A DNA stretch of 56,534 nt, taken from contig DDLS01000022.1 in NCBI GenBank assembly GCA_002340255.1, positions 1 through 56,534 of the forward strand, in the 5' to 3' direction. This stretch comes from Cyanobacteria bacterium UBA2566. GTDB lineage: Bacteria; Cyanobacteriota; Cyanobacteriia; Cyanobacteriales; Desertifilaceae. The stretch's first letter is position 1; every line of letters begins with the position of its first letter. A program made the translations under genes and the position numbers. This document shows, one piece after another, positions 34,899 to 44,120 of the stretch. A model generated the notes under the pieces. The model was given only the letters and a program-made list of their open reading frames with translations. It ran no database searches and had not been told where the DNA came from.

Positions 34899-35434
34899 AA
34901 CTTGTACTTACCCCACTCACGAGTTCCCACTCAACCTACTCTAATGGTATTTTCCCACTCTCCCTACTCGTAAGCAATCTTTCCACACGTGGTCCACGTT
35001 AATGGACTCACAACCCAAATTTTACGCAATAAACCGAGGCAAAATCAAAGACAAACTCAAAAATTTTCTTTAAGATCATAAAGTATAAAGACAAAGGTAT
35101 TATACTAGAAGAATACACAGTATCGCTTTAGACGAGGTCAATCCAGGCAAAGATAGCTCTCTCGTGACCCAGATCCGGGAAATCCCAGATCAACTTCACA
35201 GATCCTTCATGATGAACCTATTTTTTTAAAGTTTCCGTGAAGTTTCGGGAAATGCTTGTAAGTACGCCGTAGTTCTTGCTAGCTTAGAGTCATGAGAGGA
35301 AAACACTCAGGAACATTACTGAACATGTTTACTCAGGGTGTTCACAATGTTGTTTCTACAAGCTCGAAAAGATATTGGTCTAAGCTCAATACTAAACAAA
35401 CACTCATTCAAGTTATTTGGAGTCCTAATAAGTC
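34899..35434. other. Long leader region upstream of PEP-CTERM gene
   Basis: This 536-bp gap separates divergent genes mmsA and the PEP-CTERM gene. A TATACT at 35101-35106 could be a -10 element, but no matching -35 was seen. The region from 35150 to 35430 is GC-poor and contains several near-repeats of GAAC...GTTC type (for example GAACAT at 35311 and ATGTTC at 35325). If transcription starts near 35110 the leader would be over 300 bases, room for a regulatory RNA. No ORF with a good ribosome-binding site was found. Confidence 0.35.
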
Positions 35435-36097
35435 ATGAAAAACCAACTCGTTGCTTCTATCGCTGTTCTTCCCTTAACCGTTGCTGGTGTTATGGCTACT
35501 TCCAGTGCTGCCAAGGCTTTCAGCTCTACTCAATTCAGCGGTGGTTTTGGTATCGACGGTCTAACGAGTGTTACCTTAACTAAAGATGCACTAGACTTTA
35601 ATAATGAACCCTTCACTCCTGTGGCTCTGACAACTCAGGAAGGTGTTTTTGCTCCATTCCAAACTGCACAAATCCAGGAAGTCGTTAGCTTTAGTGGTGA
35701 TATCTATGAAAATCCTTTCCTAGATTTCGGGACGAAAAATCCTTTTGAGGTGGCCATGGGTGATGTTGGGGAAATTACTGACGGAGCTAACGTCTTCATC
35801 TTAGAGAATGCTGAATATGATATTAAGCAAAGTGGTGCTAATATTTCTATTGATGTAGCACTTTTTGGTACCTTTGACATTAGTGGGGAAACAACGAAGG
35901 GGGCAGGTAACCTGACTTTCCAACAGAACAATATGACGGTTGATGAGGCTTGGGCTATTCTCAATTCTGGTGGTTCAATTGATGATATGGCTCTAAGTGG
36001 TGCTGTATTTACTGCTGTACCTGAACCTGCAACTCTCCTGGGTCTTGGTCTAGTTGGTGCAGCCTTAGTTGGTACTCGTCGTCGCCAAAATGGATAA
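35435..36097 (+). CDS. PEP-CTERM sorted secreted protein
   Basis: The 220-residue protein has an N-terminal signal peptide (MKNQLVASIAVLPL to ...AAKA, cleavage near residue 28) and a C-terminal PEP-CTERM signal: VPEPATLLGLGLVG, a hydrophobic helix and the basic tail GTRRRQNG. Such proteins are cleaved by exosortase and often enter the exopolysaccharide or cell surface. The mature region is acidic, Thr/Ser/Asn-rich and predicted beta-structured, with no known catalytic domain and no Cys. No exosortase gene lies in the window. The start ATG has only a weak GGAG about 13 bases upstream. Confidence 0.88.
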   Translation: MKNQLVASIAVLPLTVAGVMATSSAAKAFSSTQFSGGFGIDGLTSVTLTKDALDFNNEPFTPVALTTQEGVFAPFQTAQIQEVVSFSGDIYENPFLDFGTKNPFEVAMGDVGEITDGANVFILENAEYDIKQSGANISIDVALFGTFDISGETTKGAGNLTFQQNNMTVDEAWAILNSGGSIDDMALSGAVFTAVPEPATLLGLGLVGAALVGTRRRQNG

Positions 36098-36147
36098 GGT
36101 GTAAAAGAAAAGAAGGGTTATAGTCATTAAGATCTATCTGCAAAAAT

Positions 36148-36212
36148 GGGATCTGTAGGGGCAAATGGTTGTTTGCCCCTACAATCATATCTGAATCTTA
36201 TTTGAATCAACT
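36148..36212. repeat. Palindromic intergenic repeat, copy 2
   Basis: An 11-bp stem, GTAGGGGCAAA (36155-36165) and TTTGCCCCTAC (36172-36182), has a 6-base loop. The preceding ATCT and the following 32 bases match copy 1 at 28-92 with no gap (24 of 32 identical after the palindrome), whereas inner arm bases differ but stay complementary. That pattern suggests selection or gene conversion on the hairpin. It lies between the convergent PEP-CTERM and crtB genes. Confidence 0.75.
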
Positions 36213-36276
36213 GCCCGCCCTACCACGATCGCCAAGAATCTCAGAATAGGACAAAACTGGATGAAGTGCTACTAAA

Positions 36277-36297
36277 CAAGGGACCCTCAGCCCCTTG
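36277..36297 (-). terminator. Probable crtB terminator
   Basis: CAAGGG (36277-36282) pairs with CCCTTG (36292-36297). On the minus strand the stem is followed by TTTAG. It starts 21 bp past the crtB stop codon. Stem strength is moderate. Confidence 0.4.
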
Positions 36298-36317
36298 CTT
36301 AAAGTAATTGGATAGGA

Positions 36318-37241
36318 TTAGAAGATTTGCGATCGCATATAAGCCACAGGCAAAGTCACCAATTTCTTCGGTAAAGACACATAAGCGCGTTTGCTAAATA
36401 CATCATAATCATTGCGTTCGATCGCTCCTAAAATCTGTTGATAGAGCATCAACGCTGACCAAACTGGCCATCGAGCATCCCGAATCAGATAGCGTACCCC
36501 CCGTTCTGCTTGTTTGTAGAACTTCCGCGCTCGTTGAATTTGAAAGCGCATAAACTCGCGCCAACGCTTGTCAATCACCCCGTTCAGTAAATCCTCTTCC
36601 GTATAGTCAAACAGAGCCAACTCTTCCAAGGGTAAATAAATTCTGCCGCGCTGAATGTCTTCCCCTACATCCCTGAGAATATTTGTTAACTGGTTGGCAA
36701 TACCTAGGGCTACCGCCTCTTCTATCGGTACATAGGGGCGATTATGCCAAGGAGCAACAGAACCGGACTCATCTACGCCCATTACACACGTAGACATTAA
36801 CCCCACGGTTCCCGCAACTCGGTAACAGTACAAATACAGATCGTCAAACGTTTGATACCGACTTTGGAATAAATCCATTCGTTGCCCGGCAATCATATCG
36901 CGAAAGGGCTGAATGTCTAGGGGAAACTGGTGTAGGGCATCCACTAGGGCAACTTCTTCATCGGTGATGGCACGTCCGTCAAACACTTCTTCTAGGCGTT
37001 GTTCCCAATGGTCAAGGGTTTCTGGAGTGGTAATTTCACTTTCCTTACCATCTACCAATTCATCGGTATGCCGACACCAAGCATAAATGGCCCAGATGGC
37101 GCGGCGCTTGATTTCTGGCATCAACAGGGTTCCTAAATAGAAGGTTTTAGCGTAGGTTGCCGTAATTTGACGACAGAGTTCATAGGATTGTTCTAGGGAG
37201 ACAAGCGGTCTCATGCGAGCAGGCTTCGGTAATTGCAGCAT
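36318..37241 (-). CDS. crtB: Phytoene synthase
   Basis: CrtB condenses two geranylgeranyl diphosphates to phytoene, the first committed step of carotenoid synthesis. The 307-residue protein has the expected length. The two Asp-rich metal/diphosphate motifs are seen as HTDELVDG (about residues 58-65) and NQLTNILRDVGEDIQRGR (about 181-198). YCYRVAGTVGLM and the RARKFY segment are also typical. It lies 30 bp downstream of pds on the same strand, the classical cyanobacterial pds-crtB pair. All catalytic motifs are intact. Confidence 0.97.
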   Translation of the reverse strand: MLQLPKPARMRPLVSLEQSYELCRQITATYAKTFYLGTLLMPEIKRRAIWAIYAWCRHTDELVDGKESEITTPETLDHWEQRLEEVFDGRAITDEEVALVDALHQFPLDIQPFRDMIAGQRMDLFQSRYQTFDDLYLYCYRVAGTVGLMSTCVMGVDESGSVAPWHNRPYVPIEEAVALGIANQLTNILRDVGEDIQRGRIYLPLEELALFDYTEEDLLNGVIDKRWREFMRFQIQRARKFYKQAERGVRYLIRDARWPVWSALMLYQQILGAIERNDYDVFSKRAYVSLPKKLVTLPVAYMRSQIF

Positions 37242-37271
37242 GGGTTACAGAGAGATTCGGCGGTGGGAAAT

Positions 37272-38696
37272 TTAGAGGGCAGACTCAGATTTAGCCGGGG
37301 ACTTTATTGGAGTTTCTCCTAATTCCTGACTTCTGACAATAGCTTGGGCGGTTAATTTGCCGGATAAGACTGCTCCTTCCATGCTGGCGAGGTAGCGCTG
37401 CATGGTGTAATCTCCAGTGAGATAGAAGTTGGGAATGGGAGTTTCTTGGGAAGGGCGATGATTTTGCCGTCCGGGGGTGGCTTTGTAGACTGAGCGAGGG
37501 GTTTTGACGACGTGGGATTTGAGTAATTTTGTCGGGTTGTCGCCCGTGAAATGTTGGGGAAATAGGGTTTTCAGTTCGGCTAAAGTGGCGGCGATGATTT
37601 CTTCATCGGATTTCGAGATCCAGTCTTTAGCGGGGGCTAGAACCAGTTCCAGCATGGAGCGGTCTGGGTTAGCGTACTCTTTGCAGGTGTTACTCATGTC
37701 TGCGTAGACACTGAGAAGGGGAGAGCGGGAAAAGAGCAGATGGTCAATGTCGGTGAGTTTGCGGTCAAACCACAGGTGCAGGTTGATGACGGGAACCCCT
37801 TCTAGTCCTTGGAGTTGCTGGAAGTAGGGCATGGTTCGCCAAGGTTGGGGCAGGATGGTTTTCAGGGGATCTACGGGCATGGCAGAAACGTAGACATCGG
37901 CGGTTAGCTCTTCATCGGGTTGACCGTCGAGTCCGCGCAGTAAAAAGCTGCCAACGCTGTAGTCGTCTTTGAGGAGGAATTGTTTGATGGGGGCGTTGAG
38001 TCGAACTTGGCCACCGCGATCGCTAATATAATCGACTAAAGGCTGGCACAGTCTTTCTGTGGGAGAGCCATCGAGGAAGGCCATTTTCGAGCCGTTTTTC
38101 TCCTGGAGAAATCGATTCAGAGCTGTGAGGATAATGGTGGCAGAAATTTCATCGGGGTTAATGAAGTTCAACGCTTTGGACATGGCGATGAAGACTTCGG
38201 TTTCAATGCGAGGCGGTACGTTTTGTTTTTTGAGCCATTCACTAAAGGAATATCGATCCATTTCCTCTACATAGCTCTGTCCCTTAAGGATAGCTGGAAG
38301 CAGTCCGATGCCAAATTGGATTTTTTCGCCCCAGGTGAGCATATCGTTATTGCGGAGAATGGCAATTAGACCATTAATGGGAGCGGGAAGATCGGGAAAG
38401 TCAAACCGGGAGTAGGTTCCGGGTTGTTCTGGCTGGTTGAAGATCATCGTGTGCTGTTTCCATTGCAAACGGTCTTCAATGTCGAGTTCTTTGAATAATT
38501 GCAGCATATTGGGATAAGCCCCAAAAAAGATGTGCAATCCGGTTTCGTACCAGTCCCCGTCTTCGTCTTTCCAGGCGGCTACTTTTCCTCCTAGGACATC
38601 CCGACGCTCTAGGACAATGGGGGTGTGACCCGCATCGGTGAGGTATTTGGCGCAGGAGAGTCCTGCTAATCCAGCTCCAGCGATCGCAACTCGCAT
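37272..38696 (-). CDS. pds: 15-cis-phytoene desaturase (plant type)
   Basis: This enzyme (also called crtP) introduces two double bases' worth of unsaturation, turning phytoene into zeta-carotene, passing electrons to plastoquinone. The 474-residue protein opens with an FAD Rossmann motif, VAIAGAGLAGLSCAKYL, and PIVLERRDVLGGKVAAWKD. The C-terminal FAD-binding segment reads NFYLTGDYTMQRYLASMEGAV, typical of plant-type PDS. Length and motifs fit the family, distinct from bacterial CrtI. It precedes crtB by 30 bp and is probably co-transcribed. The promoter should lie in the 633-bp upstream gap. Confidence 0.97.
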   Translation of the reverse strand: MRVAIAGAGLAGLSCAKYLTDAGHTPIVLERRDVLGGKVAAWKDEDGDWYETGLHIFFGAYPNMLQLFKELDIEDRLQWKQHTMIFNQPEQPGTYSRFDFPDLPAPINGLIAILRNNDMLTWGEKIQFGIGLLPAILKGQSYVEEMDRYSFSEWLKKQNVPPRIETEVFIAMSKALNFINPDEISATIILTALNRFLQEKNGSKMAFLDGSPTERLCQPLVDYISDRGGQVRLNAPIKQFLLKDDYSVGSFLLRGLDGQPDEELTADVYVSAMPVDPLKTILPQPWRTMPYFQQLQGLEGVPVINLHLWFDRKLTDIDHLLFSRSPLLSVYADMSNTCKEYANPDRSMLELVLAPAKDWISKSDEEIIAATLAELKTLFPQHFTGDNPTKLLKSHVVKTPRSVYKATPGRQNHRPSQETPIPNFYLTGDYTMQRYLASMEGAVLSGKLTAQAIVRSQELGETPIKSPAKSESAL

Positions 38697-38912
38697 TTAG
38701 TTTCTTTTTCGCTCTGTAACATTTCTTAGTATTCTACACCAGTCTGCCCAGAGTTCTCAATTTTTGATCGAAGATTGCCAGAAATCTGGATTTCTGATGC
38801 CGAAACCACTGGTGAGCAAAGTTGCCAGTTACCCAGGTGTCTCTAGTCTTACCCATCAGGAACGACACGATCTCCCTGTCCTATAGCAGAGAAAAAGTTC
38901 GCTACCGTAACC

Positions 38913-38940
38913 TATTCCCCATTCCCTAGCGCAAAGCGCT
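38913..38940. repeat. Heptamer pair plus AGCGC-AAA-GCGCT hairpin
   Basis: TATTCCC and CATTCCC (38913-38926) are followed by a TA-linked AGCGC (38928-38932), AAA, GCGCT (38936-38940) hairpin. The junction is the same as at 30875-30895, apart from one loop base. Only the number of heptamers differs (two here, five there). The similarity marks a dispersed composite repeat. Confidence 0.75.
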
Positions 38941-39099
38941 TTGTGCGGTTTAGAGACTAGCACAATCGGGATAGATCGAGTTCCAGCATTTCCTTATGGT
39001 GTAAAGCATAGGGGAAGTTAACGCGCTGCTTACTTCACGCGATTGTTTTTCCCATCCATGATTTGTCATTCATCACCTCATCTGGAGTAGCGGCTGACT

Positions 39100-39252
39100 A
39101 TGTATTTAACTGGCGTTTTCTTAACTCAAAATCCTAAAGTGTTAACGACCCCTTGGTTCTGGAAAGCCTTGATTTCCATGGGTAAAGGTTGGGTCTTATT
39201 TTGTCAATATTCTTGGCTGATTTCCCCCCTGAAGTGTCTTTTGGCGAGTTAG
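39100..39252 (+). CDS. Possible 50-residue ORF upstream of gltX
   Basis: An ATG-initiated 50-codon frame ends with TAG 77 bp before gltX. The product would start MYLTGVFLTQNPKV and contain WFWKALISMGKGW. A GGAG sequence lies about 14 bases before the ATG. I recognise no family. Trp/Leu richness might reflect a small membrane-associated peptide or chance. Coding is uncertain. Confidence 0.2.
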   Translation: MYLTGVFLTQNPKVLTTPWFWKALISMGKGWVLFCQYSWLISPLKCLLAS

Positions 39253-39329
39253 TTTTCAATCCTTATAGGGATTTAAGAGCATTTCAAGGGTTAGAATGAG
39301 AAAAAGTTGTATCGAAAGAGAAAACTTTT

Positions 39330-40781
39330 GTGAGCGTCAGAGTTAGAATTGCACCGAGTCCCACTGGAAACCTCCATATTGGTACAGCACGGACGGCTGT
39401 ATTTAACTGGTTATTCGCCCGCCATCTAGGAGGACAGTTTATTCTCAGAATTGAAGATACGGATCGGGAGCGATCGCGCCCCGAATACACCGATAATATC
39501 CTCGCAGGCCTCAATTGGCTAGGCTTAACCTGGGATGAAGGCCCATTTTATCAGTCCCAACGGCTCGATCTCTATAAACAAGCCGTACAAACCTTACTCG
39601 ATCAAGGATTAGCCTATCGCTGCTATTGCACTCCCGAAGAACTCGACGACATGCGAGCCAAGCAAAAAGCCGCCGGACTTGCTCCCCGCTATGATAACCG
39701 CCATCGCAATTTGACGGCAGACGAACAAGCCGCCTTTGAAGCTGAAGGTCGCAAACCCGTCATTCGCTTTAGAATAGACGACGATCGCACCATTGTTTGG
39801 AAAGATTTAGTCCGAGGAACCGTCAGTTGGAAAGCCAGCGACTTAGGGGGGGATATGGTGGTTGCTCGTGCTGCCGAAGCCGGAGGAGTCGGCCAACCCC
39901 TCTATAATTTAGCTGTAGTCGTTGATGATATGGATATGACCATTACCCATGTCATTCGCGGTGAAGACCATATCGCCAATACCGCCAAACAGATTTTACT
40001 CTACGAAGCCTTCGGCGGACAGGTTCCCGAATTTGCCCACACGCCCTTAATCTTAAATCAAGACGGCCGCAAACTCTCCAAGCGCGATGGCGTAACCTCC
40101 ATTTCCGACTTCCGTCAGATGGGCTATATTGCTCCTGCTCTAGCCAATTATATGACCCTGTTGGGTTGGACGGCTCCCGATGCGACGCAGGAAATCTTTA
40201 CTCTAGACGAAGCCGCCCAAACCTTTACGTTCGATCGCGTCAATCAAGCCGGTGCTAAATTTGATTGGGATAAGCTCAACTGGATTAATAGCCAATATCT
40301 CCATCATCTTCCCATCCCTGAATTAACCGATCTGATCCTTCCGGTTTGGCAAGAAGCTGGTTTTGCCACAGACTCAGAAGAACGCTCCTGGTTAGAACAA
40401 ATTGTTGCTTTAATTGGCCCCAGTTTAACCCGTTTGCCGGAAGCCGTGGAATTAGCGCAAATGTTCTTTAGTCAAGAAATCAACTTTTCTGAAGAAGCAA
40501 CGGAACAATTGCAAAAAGAGGGCGTAAAAGAAATTCTAGAGTCCCTTTTAGCCACGGTTGAAGGGCAAAGCGCGACGGAAGACACCCTCAAAGATGCCAT
40601 TAAAGCCGTCACCAAAGAGAAAAAGGTGAAAAAAGGTTTAGTCATGCGGAGTCTACGCGCAGCCTTAACCGGTGAAGTCCACGGTCCCGATTTGATCCAA
40701 TCTTGGTTACTCTGGAATCAGAAAGGACAAGATAGCGATCGCATCAAACAATCCCTGAAAACGCTAGCTTCCTCAGTATAG
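39330..40781 (+). CDS. gltX: Glutamyl-tRNA synthetase
   Basis: GltX charges tRNA-Glu, feeding both translation and, in cyanobacteria, tetrapyrrole synthesis through glutamyl-tRNA reductase. The 483-residue class I enzyme starts at a GTG with RIAPSPTGNLHIGTARTA (HIGH-like motif HIGT) and carries KLSKRDG (KMSKS-like) in the second half. The EDTDRERS and RGEDHI segments are normal. Cyanobacteria usually charge tRNA-Gln through GatCAB using this enzyme. It converges with sbcC, and a shared strong hairpin lies between them. Confidence 0.97.
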   Translation: MSVRVRIAPSPTGNLHIGTARTAVFNWLFARHLGGQFILRIEDTDRERSRPEYTDNILAGLNWLGLTWDEGPFYQSQRLDLYKQAVQTLLDQGLAYRCYCTPEELDDMRAKQKAAGLAPRYDNRHRNLTADEQAAFEAEGRKPVIRFRIDDDRTIVWKDLVRGTVSWKASDLGGDMVVARAAEAGGVGQPLYNLAVVVDDMDMTITHVIRGEDHIANTAKQILLYEAFGGQVPEFAHTPLILNQDGRKLSKRDGVTSISDFRQMGYIAPALANYMTLLGWTAPDATQEIFTLDEAAQTFTFDRVNQAGAKFDWDKLNWINSQYLHHLPIPELTDLILPVWQEAGFATDSEERSWLEQIVALIGPSLTRLPEAVELAQMFFSQEINFSEEATEQLQKEGVKEILESLLATVEGQSATEDTLKDAIKAVTKEKKVKKGLVMRSLRAALTGEVHGPDLIQSWLLWNQKGQDSDRIKQSLKTLASSV

Positions 40782-40798
40782 AATAGATGGCTTGCTGG

Positions 40799-40833
40799 TA
40801 GAACCCCGGTTTCTTCAAGAAACCGGGGTTCTA
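40799..40833. terminator. Bidirectional hairpin terminator gltX/sbcC
   Basis: A 17-bp perfect stem (TAGAACCCCGGTTTCTT and its complement) with a one-base loop lies in the 70-bp gap between converging gltX and sbcC. The inner AAGAAACC gives A/T-rich tracts on both strands. The motif is nearly palindromic and may also be a dispersed repeat, since an AGAAACCCGGGGTT piece is present at 8851-8864. Confidence 0.65.
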
Positions 40834-40851
40834 TGACTCAGGTATCGATCG

Positions 40852-43800
40852 TCAACTTTGTACCGAAAGTTGCGAACCATTCGCCGTTTTCGTCACCTCG
40901 ATACGCACCGGAAACGCTTCCTTAAAGAAATTCAGGTGAGTAATAGTGAGGATGCAGGCAAATTCAGGAGAAATGGCATTGATCGCCGCGATCAGGCGAT
41001 CGCACCCTTCCTCGTCTTGTGTGCCAAATCCTTCATCAATAATCAGCATTTGTAAGGCGGTTCCCGACTGTTGCGCCAATAGTTTCGCTAAGGCTAGACG
41101 AATGGCAAAGTTTACCCGAAAGGCTTCCCCCCCCGAATAAGTTTCATAGGGACGAGTTCCCTGGGAATCGGCAATTAAAATATCCAGGGTTTCCACCCAT
41201 TTATCTTTCTTCGTTTTCTGGGATTTTTGCGTGATAAACTGCACATGCAACTGGTGAGAACTCAACCGTGCTAACACCCGATTCGTTTGAGCTTCTAACT
41301 CTGGTAAAATGTTCTCAATCATTAGAGATTGAATCCCTTTTTTACCAAAAGCATACATTAACTCAGCGTACACTCGATAGTTTCTCTGAGCAACTTCCAG
41401 TTGTTGTTTAATCGTTTGATACTGCCGATTGAGGCTTTTTAAATGTTGCTGCTGCTGTTGCAATCTACCCTTACGAGCCAATAACTCTTCTCGCTGATTT
41501 TGCCCGTCCTGAAGTTGGCACTCTAAAGCTCTCACTTGAGGCGTAGCATCCGGATTTTGTAGCAGAACTTTATGCAACTGAGCTAAACTTTCGCCCAATT
41601 CCTGCGTCCGATATTGATGATCCTCTAAGCGACGATCTAACTCTAGACAAGTCTGACCAACTTGGGGATACTGTTCTTGGGCTTGTTCCAATTGTTGATG
41701 ACGAAATTGGGCACTTTGAGCCTTCCTCAACTGATCGATCAATCTTTGATGGCTCTCTGGATCGTAGTCAATTTCCGCTAACTGGGTTTCTAATGTTTGA
41801 ATTTGGCGCTGGAGGCTAGAGGTTGTCTGTAATTTCTCTAAACGGCGGCTCAGTTGTTGATCTTGATCTTGTAATTCTGGACGCTCTTCTTGGAGTTTTT
41901 TCTGCTGTTTGAGAGCCGATTTAATTTCTCCTTTTTTCATATCTGCCCAGCGCCATTTTTCGACTTGACCTCTAGCGAGGACATGATCTTTTTCATCATA
42001 TTTGAGTTGCTGAATCCGTCGATCGATTGTTTCCAGTTCAATGTAGAGATCCTGGGCATAGCTGCGAGTTTGCAAAGCGTCCTCTAGCTCCAAAATTTCC
42101 GTTTGCAACTGTTGGAGGCGTTCCAGTTTTTGCTCCGTGACATCTAAGACAGCTTTGAGTTGTCCTCGCTTTTCCAGAGCGGGACTGAGCCTAGCCAGTT
42201 CGCGATCCAAATCTCGGTATTCTTGGCGGAACACTTTAATTTCTAATTCAGAGGTGGCAAGCTGATCTCGAATGACCCAGATTTGATTGAGGATTTGTTG
42301 TTGTTCGGACGTGTGTTTTTCTTGCACTAAGTGCCAGTGGTGTTCATCCAGGGGGCGATCGCATAATGGACAAGGTGGATAGATTCGATCGTCACTATTT
42401 TCTGGACTCGATCGCTGTTTCAGCAATTGTAATTTTTGACTAATGGCATCGAGTTGGCTTTCGTAGCCGCGCTGTTGTGCCTGCAACCGCTCCATCATAT
42501 TACGCCGTTCTTGCCCTTTTTCTAAGACGCGCTGTTGATAAATGCGTTTTTTCTCCAATTGGGCAATTTCACCGGCTAAATCTTCAGCCGCTTGTTCTAA
42601 TAAAGGGGTTTGGGCTTGTTCGGTTTGCAGTTGTTTCCAAGAACTTTGTAATTCTTCGAGTTTAGCTCGACATTGGGCAGTGGCTTGGTCAATTTTCCGT
42701 TGCAGATTTTGGCGATGGTGAAGCAGGGGAGAGACTTGCAATTGAAGTTGATCGAGGGAATTGAGGCGATCGCGAGCTTGTTGTAGTTTAACTTGAGCTG
42801 CTTCAATTTCTGGCTGGCGATCGAGGATGGCTTGTAGTTCTCTTTCTTGAGTTTGCAGATGATCCAGTTGAATTTGAATCAGACGTAGTTGATCTTCTAA
42901 GGCTTGTTGTTGCTCTTTTTGCGTCTGACGCAAGTGATTAAGCTGTTCTTGGGTGGTTTGATAGGTGCTAAATTGGGCAGCAAGTTGAGCTTCTTTCGCT
43001 TGCAGGTTCTGGAAGGTGTTGTAAGCCGTGGTAATATCACTTTCTTGGGCTAAAAGGCTTTCGAGTTGCTCTTTTTGGGTGTGAGCCGTGTCTCGCTCCT
43101 GGTGCAAACGCTGGCGATCGCGCTCCAAGCTTTCTTGTTGACTTTCATGCCACTGGAGTTGTTGCTGTAGCGTTTGTTGCTGATGTTGGAGAGTTTGCCA
43201 ACTACTCAGTTGTTGTTTTGCTCTCGTTTGCGTCTGGTGCAGTTGGTGCAGATGTTGCTCTACTTCTTGCAATTGCTGGGCGATCGCCTCTTCTGTCGTC
43301 AGTTGGCTTTCAATTGCCTGAAGTTGCGGTTGCAGGACTCCCACAGTCGCTTTATGCTGGACAGAAATTTCTTTGGCGCGATCGCTTAACCGATCGTATT
43401 GATCCAAATTCAATAACCGCGCCAAAATCTGTTTCCGCTCCATTGCCCCTTTGAGCATAAACTCATCCGCTCTTCCCTGGCGCAAATAAGCCGAATTCAC
43501 AAACGTATGGTAATCTAATTTCAGACTCTCAATAATAAGCTGCTGAGTTTGGCGCATATTCCGACTCGTCAGCGAACGGAACCCACTTTCCGTCTGCACC
43601 TGAAACTCTAGACTCGTACTTTGTCCCCGTTGACGAGTGCGCATGACGCGAAACGTTTGTTGATGCTGAATAAGACTAAACGTAACCCGAACTTCCGCCG
43701 CTCCATAGTGGATCAAGTCATCTTCGCTACCCACGCGACTTTTGCCCCACAGACTCCAGGCGATCGCCTCAAGTAAAGACGACTTCCCCGATCCATTTAC

Positions 43801-43893
43801 ACCAGAGATGCAAGCGGTATGGAGTTGACTAAAATCTAGCGTCGCCTCCTGATAACTCAGAAAGTTTTTCAGCGTCAATTGTAGCGGTATCAT
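40852..43893 (-). CDS. sbcC: Exonuclease SbcC (Rad50-like ATPase)
   Basis: SbcC works with the SbcD nuclease to cut hairpins and protein-blocked DNA ends. The 1,013-residue protein has Walker A GVNGSGKSS (residues 31-39), long Gln-rich coiled coils (about 160-490 and 520-830), a zinc-hook CPLC near residue 507 between them, and a C-terminal ATPase part with the signature TYSGGEAFRVNFAIRLALA and Walker B LIIDEGFGTQD. It is full length. sbcD is not in the window, so the pair is split. The high Gln/His content of the coils follows from CAA/CAG codon bias and is otherwise ordinary. Confidence 0.95.
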   Translation of the reverse strand: MIPLQLTLKNFLSYQEATLDFSQLHTACISGVNGSGKSSLLEAIAWSLWGKSRVGSEDDLIHYGAAEVRVTFSLIQHQQTFRVMRTRQRGQSTSLEFQVQTESGFRSLTSRNMRQTQQLIIESLKLDYHTFVNSAYLRQGRADEFMLKGAMERKQILARLLNLDQYDRLSDRAKEISVQHKATVGVLQPQLQAIESQLTTEEAIAQQLQEVEQHLHQLHQTQTRAKQQLSSWQTLQHQQQTLQQQLQWHESQQESLERDRQRLHQERDTAHTQKEQLESLLAQESDITTAYNTFQNLQAKEAQLAAQFSTYQTTQEQLNHLRQTQKEQQQALEDQLRLIQIQLDHLQTQERELQAILDRQPEIEAAQVKLQQARDRLNSLDQLQLQVSPLLHHRQNLQRKIDQATAQCRAKLEELQSSWKQLQTEQAQTPLLEQAAEDLAGEIAQLEKKRIYQQRVLEKGQERRNMMERLQAQQRGYESQLDAISQKLQLLKQRSSPENSDDRIYPPCPLCDRPLDEHHWHLVQEKHTSEQQQILNQIWVIRDQLATSELEIKVFRQEYRDLDRELARLSPALEKRGQLKAVLDVTEQKLERLQQLQTEILELEDALQTRSYAQDLYIELETIDRRIQQLKYDEKDHVLARGQVEKWRWADMKKGEIKSALKQQKKLQEERPELQDQDQQLSRRLEKLQTTSSLQRQIQTLETQLAEIDYDPESHQRLIDQLRKAQSAQFRHQQLEQAQEQYPQVGQTCLELDRRLEDHQYRTQELGESLAQLHKVLLQNPDATPQVRALECQLQDGQNQREELLARKGRLQQQQQHLKSLNRQYQTIKQQLEVAQRNYRVYAELMYAFGKKGIQSLMIENILPELEAQTNRVLARLSSHQLHVQFITQKSQKTKKDKWVETLDILIADSQGTRPYETYSGGEAFRVNFAIRLALAKLLAQQSGTALQMLIIDEGFGTQDEEGCDRLIAAINAISPEFACILTITHLNFFKEAFPVRIEVTKTANGSQLSVQS

Positions 43894-44120
43894 TCCAAAA
43901 GGACACCCTTATACTGTTGTATTCTCAAGCTAGTTCATCCTCAATACTATTCTGTTCGTGCAAGTGATGCAATCTCTGTGAGAAGGTGGGGAGATAGGGG
44001 AGGTTAACCCACCTGAGCAGTATTGAATTCTTGACTATTCTTGAAAATTGGGTTAAACATCTGGTTCGACATAGTCAGTAAAAAACTTCTGAGTAAACCC
44101 TAACATCTTCTCTAAAGCTT

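Larger units (their letters stand above)
38697..39329. other. Intergenic region between pds and gltX
   Basis: This 633-bp gap lies between divergent genes. It holds the heptamer-hairpin element at 38913-38940. A possible 50-codon ORF at 39100-39252 is listed separately. The remaining sequence should contain promoters for both pds and gltX, but no clear -35/-10 pair was assigned, and no tRNA or known riboswitch was recognised. Confidence 0.4.

Noticed and set aside
36098..39329. Search for tRNA genes in the longer gaps (also 34.9-35.4 and 46.4-46.8 kb)
   Set aside because: No acceptor/TPsiC pairing (GGTTCRANTCC-like) was found by eye in any gap.
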